NCBI GenBank assembly: GCA_020072655.1
Contig: JAIQGH010000017.1
Coordinates: forward strand, 1-48,354
Direction of reading: 5' to 3'
DNA from: Terriglobia bacterium
GTDB lineage: Bacteria > Acidobacteriota > Terriglobia > UBA7540
DNA: 48,354 nucleotides
Positions 30,662-39,537 of the stretch are shown here, one piece after another. The notes beneath the pieces were generated by a model. It saw nothing but the letters and a program-made list of their open reading frames with translations. It was not told the DNA's origin and searched no databases. A program made the translations under genes and the position numbers. The stretch's first letter is position 1, and each line of letters starts with the position of its first letter.

Positions 30662-32280
30662 CCGATGTGCGAGGCAAGCGCATCCTGGTCGTGGGCCTGG
30701 CCCGCACGGGCCGCGCCACCGCGAAGTGCCTGCAGCGCCACGGGGCGGAAGTGACGGTCACCGATTCCCGCCCGCCGTATGACCTGCGCGCGGATGTCGC
30801 CGAACTGCTGGCCCTCAAGATCGGCATGGAGCTCGGCCTGCACCGCGAAGCCACCTTCCTCGCCCAGGACCTGATTGTCGTCAGCCCGGGCGTTCTGCCG
30901 GAACTGCCGCAGCTTCAGGCGGCAAGGGCCAAGGGAATTCGCGTCGTTTCGGAAGTCGAGGTGGCAAGCTGGTTCCTGGAAGCCGACCTCCTGGGGGTCA
31001 CGGGCTCGAACGGCAAGACAACCACGACGGCGCTGCTGGGGAAGATGCTCGAGGCGTCCGGGTTCCAGACCTTTGTGGGCGGCAACATCGGCTTGCCGCT
31101 GATCGCCGCGGTCGACCAGGTCCCCAAAGATGCGAAGGTCGTGACCGAACTGAGCAGCTTTCAACTCGAAACCATCGAGACTTTCCGCCCGCGCGTGGCC
31201 GTGCTCCTGAACCTCACGCCCAACCATCTGGATCGCCACCCGACGCTCGAAGCTTATGTCGCGGCGAAGGCGCAGATTCTCCGCCATCAGACGCCGGATG
31301 ATTTCGCCGTGCTTAACGCCGATGACCCGGCGGTGATGAACTTGGCCCGAGAGACTGTCGCGCGGAAGATTCTCTTCAGCCGCACGAGGGACCTTCCCGA
31401 CGGCGTGTTCGTCGCTGACGGCCAAATCATCTTTCGCACCGGGAACCTGGAGCGGCCGCTCCTCGCCACGCGCGACATCGCGTTGCGGGGGGATTTCAAC
31501 GTTGAAAACGTCTTGGCGGCCGCCGCGGCCGCGTGCGTGGTGGGCGCGGACTTCGAAGCTATCGCGCGCGCCGTGCGGGAATTCCGGGCCGTCGAGCATC
31601 GGCTGGAGTTCGTGCGGGAAATGCGCGGCGTCGAGTTCTTCAATGACTCCAAGGCCACCAGCGTCGATGCCGCGGCCAAGGCGCTCACGGCATTCACGCG
31701 CGGCGTGCACGTGATTCTTGGCGGCAAGGACAAAGGCGCGCCTTACGCGCCGTTGCGGCCGCAGCTCAAGGAGCGCGCTCGCGCGGTCTATCTGATCGGC
31801 GCTGCGGCGAAGCGCATCGAGCGCGAGCTGATGGGCGCTATCGAGCTGATCCCCTGCGGGGACCTCGAAACGGCGATGCGCCGGGCCTTCGCTCGGGCCA
31901 TGGCGGGGGACACAGTTCTGCTTTCGCCTGCCTGCTCGAGCTTCGACCAGTTCCAGGACTACGAGCACCGCGGGCGCGTGTTCAAGGAAATTGTCGAAAA
32001 GTTGGCGGTGGAAGTGGAAGCCGCCGAAGGTGCGCGCCGGCTCGAGGAGGGCGCTCGCATCCTGGCACCCGCGGTCGCCGCGACGGTTGCCCCGGAGGCC
32101 CCCGCTTTGCCGGAGAGCGTAGCGCCGGGCGGAACTTGTCCCAACGACGTCGGGAGCCCGGCACCTGCCCCGATGAGTCGGGGCGCTACTAGTCCGGCGG
32201 ATGCAGCGCAGGAAGCCGTCCCGGCACGGGAGGCGCCGCCGCCAGTCGAGATTCAGCACCCCGAACGCGTTTACGTTTAG
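30658..32280 (+). CDS. murD: UDP-N-acetylmuramoylalanine-D-glutamate ligase MurD, with unusual C-terminal extension
   Basis: MurD adds D-glutamate to UDP-MurNAc-L-Ala. Conserved blocks are KRILVVGLARTGRATAKCL, VVSPGVLPELP, LLGVTGSNGKTTTTALLGKML, FVGGNIGLPLI, VTELSSFQLETIETFRPRVAVLLNLTPNHLDRHPT, FNVENVLAAAAAA, FFNDSKATSVDAAAKAL and LLSPACSSFDQFQDYEHRGRVFKEIV. The catalytic part ends near residue 460. Another 80 residues of alanine/proline/glutamate-rich tail follow up to a TAG at 32278-32280. The tail includes a GTAG-type palindrome (32167-32189). The frame stays open beyond the TAG for 96 codons of similar composition. The core enzyme should be active; the tail is atypical. Confidence 0.93.
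   Translation: MTDVRGKRILVVGLARTGRATAKCLQRHGAEVTVTDSRPPYDLRADVAELLALKIGMELGLHREATFLAQDLIVVSPGVLPELPQLQAARAKGIRVVSEVEVASWFLEADLLGVTGSNGKTTTTALLGKMLEASGFQTFVGGNIGLPLIAAVDQVPKDAKVVTELSSFQLETIETFRPRVAVLLNLTPNHLDRHPTLEAYVAAKAQILRHQTPDDFAVLNADDPAVMNLARETVARKILFSRTRDLPDGVFVADGQIIFRTGNLERPLLATRDIALRGDFNVENVLAAAAAACVVGADFEAIARAVREFRAVEHRLEFVREMRGVEFFNDSKATSVDAAAKALTAFTRGVHVILGGKDKGAPYAPLRPQLKERARAVYLIGAAAKRIERELMGAIELIPCGDLETAMRRAFARAMAGDTVLLSPACSSFDQFQDYEHRGRVFKEIVEKLAVEVEAAEGARRLEEGARILAPAVAATVAPEAPALPESVAPGGTCPNDVGSPAPAPMSRGATSPADAAQEAVPAREAPPPVEIQHPERVYV
32167..32189 (-). repeat. REP-like palindrome with GTAG head inside the murD 3' extension
   Basis: On the minus strand it reads GTAGC, GCCCCGA, a 4-base loop and TCGGGGC. 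The same plan (GTAG or GTAGC followed by a GC-rich hairpin) is seen at 41719, 41856, 42981 and 43044, and is the hallmark of REP elements mobilised by RAYT transposases. In the murD frame it encodes PMSRGAT. Confidence 0.7.
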
Positions 32281-32568
32281 GAAGTGGGCGCGGAAGAGAC
32301 TGTCTATGCTGACGCGGATGTGCTTGCGGAACCTCCTGCGGACCGCGATGTCGAAGCGGTGACCCTCGAAGCTCTGCCCGCGAGCGAGCCGGTCGAGGAC
32401 GAAGCTCTGCCGTTTGAAGTGCGCGACGGGGCACGCTCACGGTCGTCAGTCTCGGAGGGAGAAGCAGCGGCCACGGGAGACGCCAAGGAAGACTCGCCAG
32501 CAGAGAAACCTTCCCAGGAGCCGGGGCGTGACGCCGGGAAGCGGCAGGCACGGCTCCCCGGGCTGTAA
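32281..32568 (+). other. In-frame open continuation of murD after an amber codon
   Basis: The murD frame continues past the TAG at 32278-32280 for 96 codons to a stop just before ftsW. The composition (EVGAEETVYADADVLAEPPADRD and onward, rich in Glu, Asp, Ala, Pro) matches the murD tail upstream, which ends HPERVYV. It may be a former part of a longer MurD tail cut off by a nonsense mutation, a read-through extension, or a separate small gene starting at GTG 32284, although AGGAA lies too close to that GTG to act as a normal ribosome binding site. No known domain is visible. Confidence 0.5.
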
Positions 32569-32571
32569 AGC

Positions 32572-33663
32572 ATGGCCCGAAGACTCGAATCCGACCGCAT
32601 CTTGTTCGGCACCGCCGTGATCCTGGTGCTGTTCGGCGCGCTGATGGTGTTCAGCGCTTCGGCAGTGCTGGCGTCGGAGCGATTCGGCAACAGCTACCAC
32701 TTCCTGATCCGCCAGGTCATCTGGGCGGCGGTGGGTCTGGGCCTGATGTTTGTCGCGATGCATTTCGAGTACCGCCGCCTGGCTAGTCCGAGCGTGATTT
32801 TTCCGGCGATGGGGCTGCAATTCGTCCTGCTCGTCGTCGTGCTCTTTGCCGACCGCACTCATAACGCGCACCGGTGGCTGCACCTCGGTGCCGCGAGCTT
32901 CCAGCCTTCCGAGCTTTCCAAGATCGTGCTGGTCGTGTTTCTCGCCTATTTCCTTTCTCTCCGCCAAGGTGACGTGAATGATTGGAAGCAAACGCTGTTA
33001 CCGATCGGAATGGTTTCCGGCGCGAGCGTGGCCCTGGTCGTGATGGAGCCGGACCTGGGGACCTCGCTGGCGCTCGCGCTGATTGTCGCTGCCATGCTCT
33101 TTGCGGCGGGGCTGCGGCTTGCCTACTTTGCGTTCGGGGCGCTCGCCGCGCTTCCCGTCCTGTACCTTCTGATCTTTCATGTGGGTTACCGGCAGCGGCG
33201 CGTGATGGCGTTTCTCGATCCTTACTCGGACCCGCTTGGCAAGGGATTCCAGATCATCCAATCGTTTATTGCCGTGGGCACGGGCGGGATTGACGGCGTG
33301 GGCTTGATGGACGGGAAGCAGAAACTCTTCTATCTTCCCGAGCCCCACACCGATTTCATTTTTGCCGTGATCGGCGAGGAACTGGGCTTTATCGGCGCGC
33401 TTTTTGTGCTGGGCCTTTTCGGGGTGGTATTGTGGCGCGGGCTGCGGGCTGCGGCGCATTCGAACGACGAGTTCGGACGACTGTTGGCGATCGGGCTGAC
33501 CGTCATGCTGGTGGGTCAGGCCCTGGTCAACATCAGCGTAGTGCTGGGGCTGATGCCTACCAAAGGGATTCCGCTGCCTCTGATAAGCTATGGCGGCTCG
33601 TCGTTGGTCATGAGTCTTCTTGCCGTAGGGATCTTGCTGAACATCTCTCAGCAATCGAGCTGA
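32572..33663 (+). CDS. ftsW: Septal peptidoglycan glycosyltransferase FtsW
   Basis: The 363-residue SEDS-family protein polymerises lipid II at the septum together with FtsI. About ten membrane segments are visible. SEDS motifs are HRWLHLGAASFQPSELSKI, VVMEPDLGTSLALAL (the catalytic aspartate is in EPDLGTS), YQRHR-like YRQRRVMAFLDP, GGIDGVGLMDGKQKLFYLPEPHTDFIFAVIGEELGFIGAL, and the C-terminal MPTKGIPLPLISYGGSSLVMSLLAVGILLNIS. The length is at the short end for the family, without extra N- or C-terminal tails. Its ATG is just after the open murD continuation, and murG follows after 24 bases. Confidence 0.96.
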   Translation: MARRLESDRILFGTAVILVLFGALMVFSASAVLASERFGNSYHFLIRQVIWAAVGLGLMFVAMHFEYRRLASPSVIFPAMGLQFVLLVVVLFADRTHNAHRWLHLGAASFQPSELSKIVLVVFLAYFLSLRQGDVNDWKQTLLPIGMVSGASVALVVMEPDLGTSLALALIVAAMLFAAGLRLAYFAFGALAALPVLYLLIFHVGYRQRRVMAFLDPYSDPLGKGFQIIQSFIAVGTGGIDGVGLMDGKQKLFYLPEPHTDFIFAVIGEELGFIGALFVLGLFGVVLWRGLRAAAHSNDEFGRLLAIGLTVMLVGQALVNISVVLGLMPTKGIPLPLISYGGSSLVMSLLAVGILLNISQQSS

Positions 33664-33687
33664 GGGAATAAGGCGGAAGTTGAATCG

Positions 33688-34878
33688 ATGGACAGGGAAG
33701 GGCCGGTCGGAGCGGATGTGGAGACGGGGCTGGAGCGCGAGGGGGCGCTGGTCCATCATCGGCCGGCAGCCGAGCCGATTCGAATCCTGATGGTGGCCGG
33801 CGGAACGGGCGGGCACATCTTCCCCGCGCTGGCCGTGGCCGAGGAGTTGCGCGCGCGAGCGGCGGCGCGTGAAACCGTGGAATCCCCCTGCCAGATCGAG
33901 TTTCTGGGCACGGGGCGCGGCTTGGAGGCGCGGTTGATTCCGCGTGCTGGCTTCCCGCTGCGCACGGTCAGCGCAGCGGGATTGAAGGGCATCGGTGGCT
34001 GGCGCCGGCTACGCAACTTCCTGGTGCTGCCGCGCAGCGCCGTGGAGACCGCCTTAATCCTTCGTGAAGATCAGCCGAGCGTGGTCGTGGGCATCGGAGG
34101 TTATGTGGCGGGGCCGGCGATGCTCGAAGCGGCGCTCAAGGATATCCCCACGCTTTTGATCGAGCCCAACGCGGTGCCCGGCTTCACGAATCGGGTGCTG
34201 GCGCCCGTGGTGAGGAAGGCTGCGGTGGGGTTTGAGGAAGCGGCCGTCTACTACGGCTCCAAGGCAGTGGTGACGGGGCACCCTGTCCGTCGAGGGTTCT
34301 TTGCTGTGCCGCGGCGAGAGCACATTCCACCCTTCACGATTCTGGTTTTGGGGGGAAGCCAAGGCTCGCGCGCGATCAATGATTGCGTCGTGAATAGTCT
34401 GGCAGTGCTCGCGAAATGGGCGGGGCCGCCGAGATTCATCCATCAAACTGGTGAACGGGACTATAATGCCGTGCGGCAGGCCTATCAGGAACGAGGGTTT
34501 CCCGCAGAGGTCGTGGCCTTCATCGAGGACGTTCCCGGGGCGCTGGCGCGCGCCGACTTGGTGATCTCTCGCGCCGGGGCCAGTGCGGTGGCCGAGCTCG
34601 CCGCGGCAGGGCGCGCGGCCGTGCTCATCCCCTTTCCGGACGCTGCGGACCAGCATCAGCTTGGCAACGCGCGTGTCCTCGCCCGAGCGGGGGCAGCCCG
34701 TATCATCGAGCAGCATGAGTTGACTCCCGAGAGGCTGATTGCGGAGGTCGGCGACTTGCTCGGCGCCCCTTCGCGGCTCAATGAAATGGCGGCGGCTGCA
34801 AGGCCCCTGGCTCGACCTGACGCCGCCCAGCGCATCGCAGACTTGGTGGAGTGTTTGGCACGAAGAAGCGAATTTTGA
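33688..34878 (+). CDS. murG: Lipid II-forming N-acetylglucosaminyltransferase MurG
   Basis: This GT28 enzyme of 396 residues adds GlcNAc from UDP-GlcNAc to lipid I at the inner face of the membrane. The N-terminal domain begins at about residue 32 with ILMVAGGTGGHIFPALAVAEEL. Further motifs are VGIGGYVAGPAMLEA, LLIEPNAVPGFTNRVL, VVTGHPVRRGFF, ILVLGGSQGSRAIND, FIHQTGERDYNAVRQAY and LVISRAGASAVAELAAAGRAAVLIPFPDAADQHQLGNARVL. The first 30 residues are not conserved. A later start was considered, but no later in-frame ATG precedes the GGTGGH block with a good ribosome binding site. The gene is intact. A GAATTCT heptad array separates it from murC. Confidence 0.95.
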   Translation: MDREGPVGADVETGLEREGALVHHRPAAEPIRILMVAGGTGGHIFPALAVAEELRARAAARETVESPCQIEFLGTGRGLEARLIPRAGFPLRTVSAAGLKGIGGWRRLRNFLVLPRSAVETALILREDQPSVVVGIGGYVAGPAMLEAALKDIPTLLIEPNAVPGFTNRVLAPVVRKAAVGFEEAAVYYGSKAVVTGHPVRRGFFAVPRREHIPPFTILVLGGSQGSRAINDCVVNSLAVLAKWAGPPRFIHQTGERDYNAVRQAYQERGFPAEVVAFIEDVPGALARADLVISRAGASAVAELAAAGRAAVLIPFPDAADQHQLGNARVLARAGAARIIEQHELTPERLIAEVGDLLGAPSRLNEMAAAARPLARPDAAQRIADLVECLARRSEF

Positions 34879-34906
34879 AGGATGAATGGCGACTGCTCAG
34901 TTGTGA

Positions 34907-34945
34907 GTTCTTCTGAATTCTGAATTCTGGATTCTGAATTCTGAC
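34907..34945. repeat. Heptad array between murG and murC
   Basis: Heptads GAATTCT, GAATTCT, GGATTCT, GAATTCT follow a GTTCTTCT start and end in GACG, six bases before the murC ATG. Each unit includes the self-complementary GAATTC, so the array can pair with itself. It occupies most of the 72-base gap. Confidence 0.85.
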
Positions 34946-34950
34946 GTTTT

Positions 34951-36387
34951 ATGCTTGGCAAAATTCGCAAAGTACACTTCGTTGGCATCGGTGGCATTGG
35001 GATGAGTGGCATCGCGGAGGTGCTGCTCAATCTGGGCTACGCGGTCTCCGGTTCCGACCTCAAGCACACGCCGGTCACGGAGCGTTTGGCGGCGCTGGGC
35101 GCGCGGGTCTCGGAAGGACACGCGGCGGAAAACGCGCGCGGGGCGCAAGTGGTCGTGACTTCGACCGCCGTGGCTGCGGACAATCCTGAGGTCCTGGAGG
35201 CTCAGCGCTTACAAATTCCAGTCATCCCGCGCGCCGAGATGCTGGCAGAGCTGATGCGGTTGAAGTTCAACGTGGCGGTGGCGGGTGCGCACGGCAAGAC
35301 CACGGTCACTTCCATGGTCGCGGTGATGCTGGCCGAGGCGGGGCTCGACCCGACGGCGGTGATCGGCGGCCGCCTGGACGCCTTCGGCTCCAGCGCGCGG
35401 CTCGGCAAGGGTGAGCTCATGGTGGTTGAGGCCGACGAGAGCGACCGGTCGTTCCTCTATCTGCTGCCGAGCATTGCCATCGTCACCAACATCGACCGCG
35501 AGCACCTCGACCACTATCGGAATATCAATGAAATCTCTGAAGCCTTCCTGGCTTTCGTCAATAAGGTCCCGTTTTATGGGGCCGTCATCGCTTGCACGGA
35601 CCCGCCGTGGGGAGAGCGTTTTCTCGAAATCCTGCCGCGCATCCGGCGGCGCGTGGTGACCTACGGGCTTGGAGTCGACGCCGACTGCCTGGCTTCCGCC
35701 ATCGAGCTCACCCCTCGCGGTTCCGCGTTCGACGTTGCCTTCCGGGGGAAATCCCTCGGCCGGTTCAAGCTCCATGTCACCGGCCGGCACAATGTGCAAA
35801 ACGCGCTGGCCGCCGCCGCCGTGGGTATCGAACTGGAACTCAGCGCCGACAAAATTCGTATTGGGCTGGAGCATTTCCGCGGCGTCGACCGCCGCTTCCA
35901 GGTGAAGGGAGAGGGGAACGGCATCGCCGTGGTGGACGATTACGGCCATCATCCGGCCGAAATCCGGGCCGTGATGGAAGCCGCGCGGCTGCGGGGCGCG
36001 CGGCGGATTCTGGCGATTTTCCAGCCCCATCGCTACACGCGCACCAAGTTCCTGATGGATGATTTCGCCCAATGCTTCGATGGTTGCGAGCGGGTTTACG
36101 TGCTGGACATTTATCCGGCCAGCGAGCCGCCGATTCCCGGCATCACCTCGGAGCGGCTGGTCGAGCGCATGCGCGAGCTGGGGCTCGACCGCGCCCGCTA
36201 CGCGCCCTCGGAAAAGGCGGTGATCGAAGAAGTGCGAGCGGACATGAGGCCGGGCGATTTGATTATCACCGTGGGCGCGGGGAGCGTGTGGAAAGTCGGT
36301 GAGGCGCAGGGTGAAGCGGTCAAACGGCTGAGCGCGGAGGAGGCGGGCCATTCGCGCGCCCCCGCAGGCGACGCGGAGCGCCCGTAG
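34951..36387 (+). CDS. murC: UDP-N-acetylmuramate-L-alanine ligase MurC
   Basis: The 478-residue enzyme attaches the first amino acid, L-alanine, to UDP-MurNAc. The N-terminal motif is [30 protein letters not shown], followed by [14 protein letters not shown]. The ATP loop is [22 protein letters not shown], then [34 protein letters not shown]. The C-terminal parts include [77 protein letters not shown] and [15 protein letters not shown]. All ligase blocks are present. murB follows after 23 bases. Confidence 0.96.
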   Translation: MLGKIRKVHFVGIGGIGMSGIAEVLLNLGYAVSGSDLKHTPVTERLAALGARVSEGHAAENARGAQVVVTSTAVAADNPEVLEAQRLQIPVIPRAEMLAELMRLKFNVAVAGAHGKTTVTSMVAVMLAEAGLDPTAVIGGRLDAFGSSARLGKGELMVVEADESDRSFLYLLPSIAIVTNIDREHLDHYRNINEISEAFLAFVNKVPFYGAVIACTDPPWGERFLEILPRIRRRVVTYGLGVDADCLASAIELTPRGSAFDVAFRGKSLGRFKLHVTGRHNVQNALAAAAVGIELELSADKIRIGLEHFRGVDRRFQVKGEGNGIAVVDDYGHHPAEIRAVMEAARLRGARRILAIFQPHRYTRTKFLMDDFAQCFDGCERVYVLDIYPASEPPIPGITSERLVERMRELGLDRARYAPSEKAVIEEVRADMRPGDLIITVGAGSVWKVGEAQGEAVKRLSAEEAGHSRAPAGDAERP

Positions 36388-36410
36388 ATTGTGGAGGCAG
36401 AGGAATAGGG

Positions 36411-37325
36411 ATGTCGCTGTTAGCTCGTGAGCCCGGGATGGCTGAGAAGATGGCGGCCTGGGGCGCCGAGTGGCTCCCTGCGGAGCCGCTCAGCCGGCAT
36501 ACGTCGCTGGGTGTGGGCGGGCCGGCGGACATGGTGCGATTGCGTGACCTGCGCCGCCTTCCCGAACTCATCGCCGACTTGCGCTGCCGCGGCGTCAACT
36601 GGCGCTTGCTGGGCGGGGGGACCAACTTGCTTGTGGCCGATGAAGGACTCAACGTTGTCGTCCTGCATCTCGTCCGCGAGCCGGACGGCCTGAAGTTTGA
36701 CGGCCCGCGCGTCGAGGTTCCTACCGCCGCGAACCTCGGCACCACCGTCATGGAGTGCGCCAAGCGCTATCTGGGCGGCATGGAAGGCTTGATCGGCGTT
36801 CCGGGCACGGTGGGCGGCGCGCTCACTATGAACGCTGGCGCCTATGGCACGCAAATTGGCGACGTCGTCCGCGCCGTTTCGGTTCTTCGCGGCTCCTCCG
36901 GTGGGGTGGAAGTTCTCCGCATGGAAGACGTGCGGTTCCAATATCGTCACTCCAGTTTCGCCGCGGACGATATTCTGCTCTCAGTGTCGCTGGAGTTGCC
37001 CGAGAGGCCTTACGCGGAGATTCTCGAGAAGATCAAGCAGTGCAACCAAAAACGTCGCGCTTCGCAGCCCATCAATGAGAAGAGCGCCGGATGTATTTTC
37101 AAGAATCCTCCCGGCCACTCGACGGGAAAGATGATTGACGAGTTGGGCTTGAAGGGCACGCGCGTGGGCGGGGCAGTGGTCTCCGAGCGGCACGGCAATT
37201 TCATCGTCAACCGCCAGGGAGCCACCGCCTCCGACATTTTCAAGCTGATGGATTTGATTCGCGACCGGGTGCGCGGAGCCTACGGCGTCGAATTGGAAGA
37301 AGAGGTGATTGTCTGGAGGGACTAG
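36411..37325 (+). CDS. murB: UDP-N-acetylenolpyruvoylglucosamine reductase MurB
   Basis: The 304-residue flavoenzyme reduces UDP-GlcNAc-enolpyruvate to UDP-MurNAc with NADPH. The FAD-binding blocks are SLGVGGPADMVRLRDL, LLGGGTNLLVADEGLNVVVLHL and GLIGVPGTVGGALTMNAGAYGTQIGDVV. The substrate domain has FQYRHSSF, and PINEKSAGCIFKNPPG. In that motif the proton donor is Cys228, where E. coli MurB has serine; cysteine occurs in many type II enzymes. IDELGLKGTRVGGAVVSERHGNFIVN is near the end. The shorter length fits type II MurB. The ATG follows GAGGAATAGGG. ddl, which often follows murB, is absent; ftsQ comes next. Confidence 0.95.
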   Translation: MSLLAREPGMAEKMAAWGAEWLPAEPLSRHTSLGVGGPADMVRLRDLRRLPELIADLRCRGVNWRLLGGGTNLLVADEGLNVVVLHLVREPDGLKFDGPRVEVPTAANLGTTVMECAKRYLGGMEGLIGVPGTVGGALTMNAGAYGTQIGDVVRAVSVLRGSSGGVEVLRMEDVRFQYRHSSFAADDILLSVSLELPERPYAEILEKIKQCNQKRRASQPINEKSAGCIFKNPPGHSTGKMIDELGLKGTRVGGAVVSERHGNFIVNRQGATASDIFKLMDLIRDRVRGAYGVELEEEVIVWRD

Positions 37326-37329
37326 TTGA

Positions 37330-37410
37330 CAGTCGAAGGTCGAAAGCCGAAAGCGAGCACGATTGTGCTTCTGCTCTGGACTGTTTACCTTCGACTGCCG
37401 ACTTTTGACT
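37330..37410. repeat. Heptad arms and hairpin between murB and ftsQ
   Basis: The first arm has heptads GTCGAAG, GTCGAAA, GCCGAAA. CAGTCGAAGGT (37330-37340) pairs perfectly with ACCTTCGACTG (37387-37397). A small inner hairpin, AGCAC-gatt-GTGCT (37356-37369), sits in the loop. The second arm ends just before the ftsQ ATG. Confidence 0.8.
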
Positions 37411-37416
37411 AAGGGA

Positions 37417-38358
37417 ATGGCCAGCGGAGAACCCGACGACATTGCGCTGCCGACGGAACTGGATGCCGATGAGGAATCCCCCTATCGGCGTCGCCAGCGG
37501 CCCGTGTCGGCGCGGGGCAGCCGGGCGGGAGGATTTCGGTTCTTCCTGAAGTGGGGCCTGGTCGCGGCCGTGGTTTTGTCGGCGATGGGCTATGCCGGAT
37601 ACTCGGTGGCGGTGTTCATGCTCAGCTCGCCGAGGTTCCTGCTGACGACCTCAAATGATGTGATCGTGACGGGCAACAACTATGTTTCCGTTGAGGAAGT
37701 CACCAGCATGCTGGGCTTGGCGCGATCGGTGAAGCCGGCTTATGGGCTCAACATCTTGCGCCTTCCGCTCGAGGAGAAGAAGAAGCAAGTGGAGTCGATT
37801 GCTTGGGTGCGCTCGGCGACGCTGACGCGGGTATATCCGAACCGCCTGGCCGTGCGCCTGGTGGAACGCACCCCGATCGCTTTCGTGAACATCGACGGAC
37901 GGCTGAAGCTGGTGGACGGCGACGGCGTCGTGCTCGACAAGCCCGAGCGGTCGTCCTTCGATTTCCCTGTGCTCACGGGGCTCGGCTCCGCCAACGGTCA
38001 GGCGGAGCGGGTGGCGCGGCTGGCCCTTTACGAGGCGTTCCTGCGCGAGATCGCCAGTGAAATCTCCGGCTCGGGCTGGATCGTTTCGGAGGTGGACCTG
38101 AGCGACGGCGACGACCTCAAGGCCATGCTGGTCGAAGGGCGCGAAACTTTGCAGGTGCACTTCGGCCACGAAAGCTTCGAGGAGCGTTTCCACAATTTCC
38201 TGACATTGCTTCCCGCGGTCCGCCACAATCATGGCAGAATTGACTCCATCGACCTGCGCTTCCGGAATCAGATCGTCGTGAACCCGCAGCCCGCCGATGA
38301 GACGAGCACGGGAGGCGGGACGAATCATTCCCTCGGCTCGACGGCGCAGGAGAATTAG
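37417..38358 (+). CDS. ftsQ: Cell division protein FtsQ
   Basis: FtsQ connects early and late division proteins. The product is about 313 residues from ATG 37417. There is an acidic and arginine-rich cytoplasmic N-terminus, then one membrane segment at about residues 46-68 (FFLKWGLVAAVVLSAMGYAGYSVAVFML). The POTRA domain follows (NDVIVTGNNYVSVEEVTSMLGL ... GLNILRLPLEEKKKQVESIAWVRSATLTRVYPNRLAVRLVERTPIAFVN). The FtsQ domain after it contains RLKLVDGDGVVLDKP and IDSIDLRFRNQIVVNP. The ATG is preceded by AAGGG. The longer start at 37363 lies in the repeat hairpin and is unlikely. ftsA starts eight bases after the stop. Confidence 0.92.
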   Translation: MASGEPDDIALPTELDADEESPYRRRQRPVSARGSRAGGFRFFLKWGLVAAVVLSAMGYAGYSVAVFMLSSPRFLLTTSNDVIVTGNNYVSVEEVTSMLGLARSVKPAYGLNILRLPLEEKKKQVESIAWVRSATLTRVYPNRLAVRLVERTPIAFVNIDGRLKLVDGDGVVLDKPERSSFDFPVLTGLGSANGQAERVARLALYEAFLREIASEISGSGWIVSEVDLSDGDDLKAMLVEGRETLQVHFGHESFEERFHNFLTLLPAVRHNHGRIDSIDLRFRNQIVVNPQPADETSTGGGTNHSLGSTAQEN

Positions 38359-38365
38359 GACAGCC

Positions 38366-39409
38366 TTGGCGCGCAAGGATCAATACATTTTCGGGCTGGA
38401 TCTCGGCACCACCAAGACCTGCGCGCTCGCCTGCCAGCGCAACAACGAGGGGAAGCTGGAAGTGGCGGGCCTGGGCGTGGCGGAATCGCGCGGCTGGCGC
38501 AAGGGGGTGATCGTCAACCTCAACTCGGCCATGCTGGCCATTAAGAAGGCGGTCGAAGCCGCCGAGGCCGAATCCAAGGCGTCCTTTGAATGGGCCTACC
38601 TGGGGGTGGGAGGAACGCACATCCGAGGCGTGAACTCGCGCGGCGCGCTCAGCCTCGGCGCCCACACCCGCGAGGTCACGTTTGAAGACAAGATCAAGGC
38701 CTTCCAGATCGCCAAGGGTATTACGCTGCCTCCCGACCGCGAACTGATCGACGCCCTGCGGCAGGAGTATTTGCTCGACTCGCAGAATGGCATTCGCGAC
38801 CCGCTGGGGATGACGGGGAAGACCCTGGAGGTGAATGTTCACCTGGTCACCGCCGCCCGGACGGCCTGGCAGAGCATCGTGACGGCGGCGAATAGTGCCG
38901 GAATCAAGGTCCCCGACAGCGGGACCATCTTCGAGCCGCTGGCCTCGGCCTGGGCCTGCGTGAGCGAAGACGAGCGCGAGCTGGGCGTGGCGCTGCTGGA
39001 TATCGGCGGAGGATCGTCCGAGCTGATCGTTTTCCACGAAGGGGCGGTGCGGTATTCCTCGGTGCTGGCCATCGCCGGCGAGCACTTCACGAACGAGCTC
39101 GTGGAACTCCTGCAGCAAGACCTCGCGCGCTTCGGCATGGACAAGCAACTCGGCGCGGGGCTCGTCCTCACCGGCGGTGGGGCCAAGCTGGGCGGCCTCC
39201 TGCCCTTGACCGAGCAGGCGCTCGGCATGCCGGTGCGGCTGGGACGGCCCTCGGGTCTTGAGAAAATGGGCAGTATTCTTTCCGACCCTGTCTACGCAAC
39301 CGTCGTGGGCTTGGTCACGTATGGATATCGTCTGCGGCTTCTTCAGGAGTCAAACGAGAAAGGTTGGTGGGGCAGACTCTGGGGTGGCCTGCGAGGCAAG
39401 AACAGCTAG
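38366..39409 (+). CDS. ftsA: Cell division protein FtsA, lacking an internal block of about 60 residues
   Basis: FtsA is the actin-like membrane tether of FtsZ. The TTG at 38366 gives LARKDQYIFGLDLGTTKTCALAC (phosphate 1). Then come the 1C subdomain (AYLGVGGTHIRGVNSRGAL), ALLDIGGGSSELIVFHEGAVRYSSVLAIAGEHFTN (phosphate 2), and GAGLVLTGGGAKLGGLLPLTEQAL (adenosine motif). After GEHFTN the family normally has about 60 residues (a DIAxGLxTPxxxAExIKxxxGC stretch to PRxxEL). Here ELVELLQQDLARFG follows at once, so that block is missing in frame near 39085-39105. The length is 347 instead of about 400-420. The C-terminal end GWWGRLWGGLRG is the expected amphipathic membrane helix. An intact FtsA is expected in a cluster like this, so an assembly error is possible. 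Confidence 0.85.
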   Translation: MARKDQYIFGLDLGTTKTCALACQRNNEGKLEVAGLGVAESRGWRKGVIVNLNSAMLAIKKAVEAAEAESKASFEWAYLGVGGTHIRGVNSRGALSLGAHTREVTFEDKIKAFQIAKGITLPPDRELIDALRQEYLLDSQNGIRDPLGMTGKTLEVNVHLVTAARTAWQSIVTAANSAGIKVPDSGTIFEPLASAWACVSEDERELGVALLDIGGGSSELIVFHEGAVRYSSVLAIAGEHFTNELVELLQQDLARFGMDKQLGAGLVLTGGGAKLGGLLPLTEQALGMPVRLGRPSGLEKMGSILSDPVYATVVGLVTYGYRLRLLQESNEKGWWGRLWGGLRGKNS

Positions 39410-39518
39410 GTGCCAGGTTCTGGGTGCTGGGGACTGGGTAGTAGGCCCGAAGGCGATTTGAGACCTGTAAAACCTAGCGCCTAGAACCAAGGACCTAGAA
39501 CCTAGAACCTAGCACCCG
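39406..39518. repeat. Facing heptad arms between ftsA and ftsZ
   Basis: The first arm, which includes the ftsA stop codon, reads CTAGGTG, CCAGGTT, CTGGGTG, CTGGGGA, CTGGGTA (39406-39447). The second reads CCTAGCG, CCTAGAA, CCAAGGA, CCTAGAA, CCTAGAA, CCTAGCA (39473-39518). They are reverse-complement related in heptad phase with transitions. The ribosome binding site GGGGGAG of ftsZ follows. Confidence 0.88.
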
Positions 39519-39537
39519 TTCTTCAGAGGGGGAGAGC

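Noticed and set aside
30616-32259. Minus-strand open frame of 547 codons opposite murD
   Set aside because: It is a GC-skew shadow; murD motifs are complete on the plus strand.
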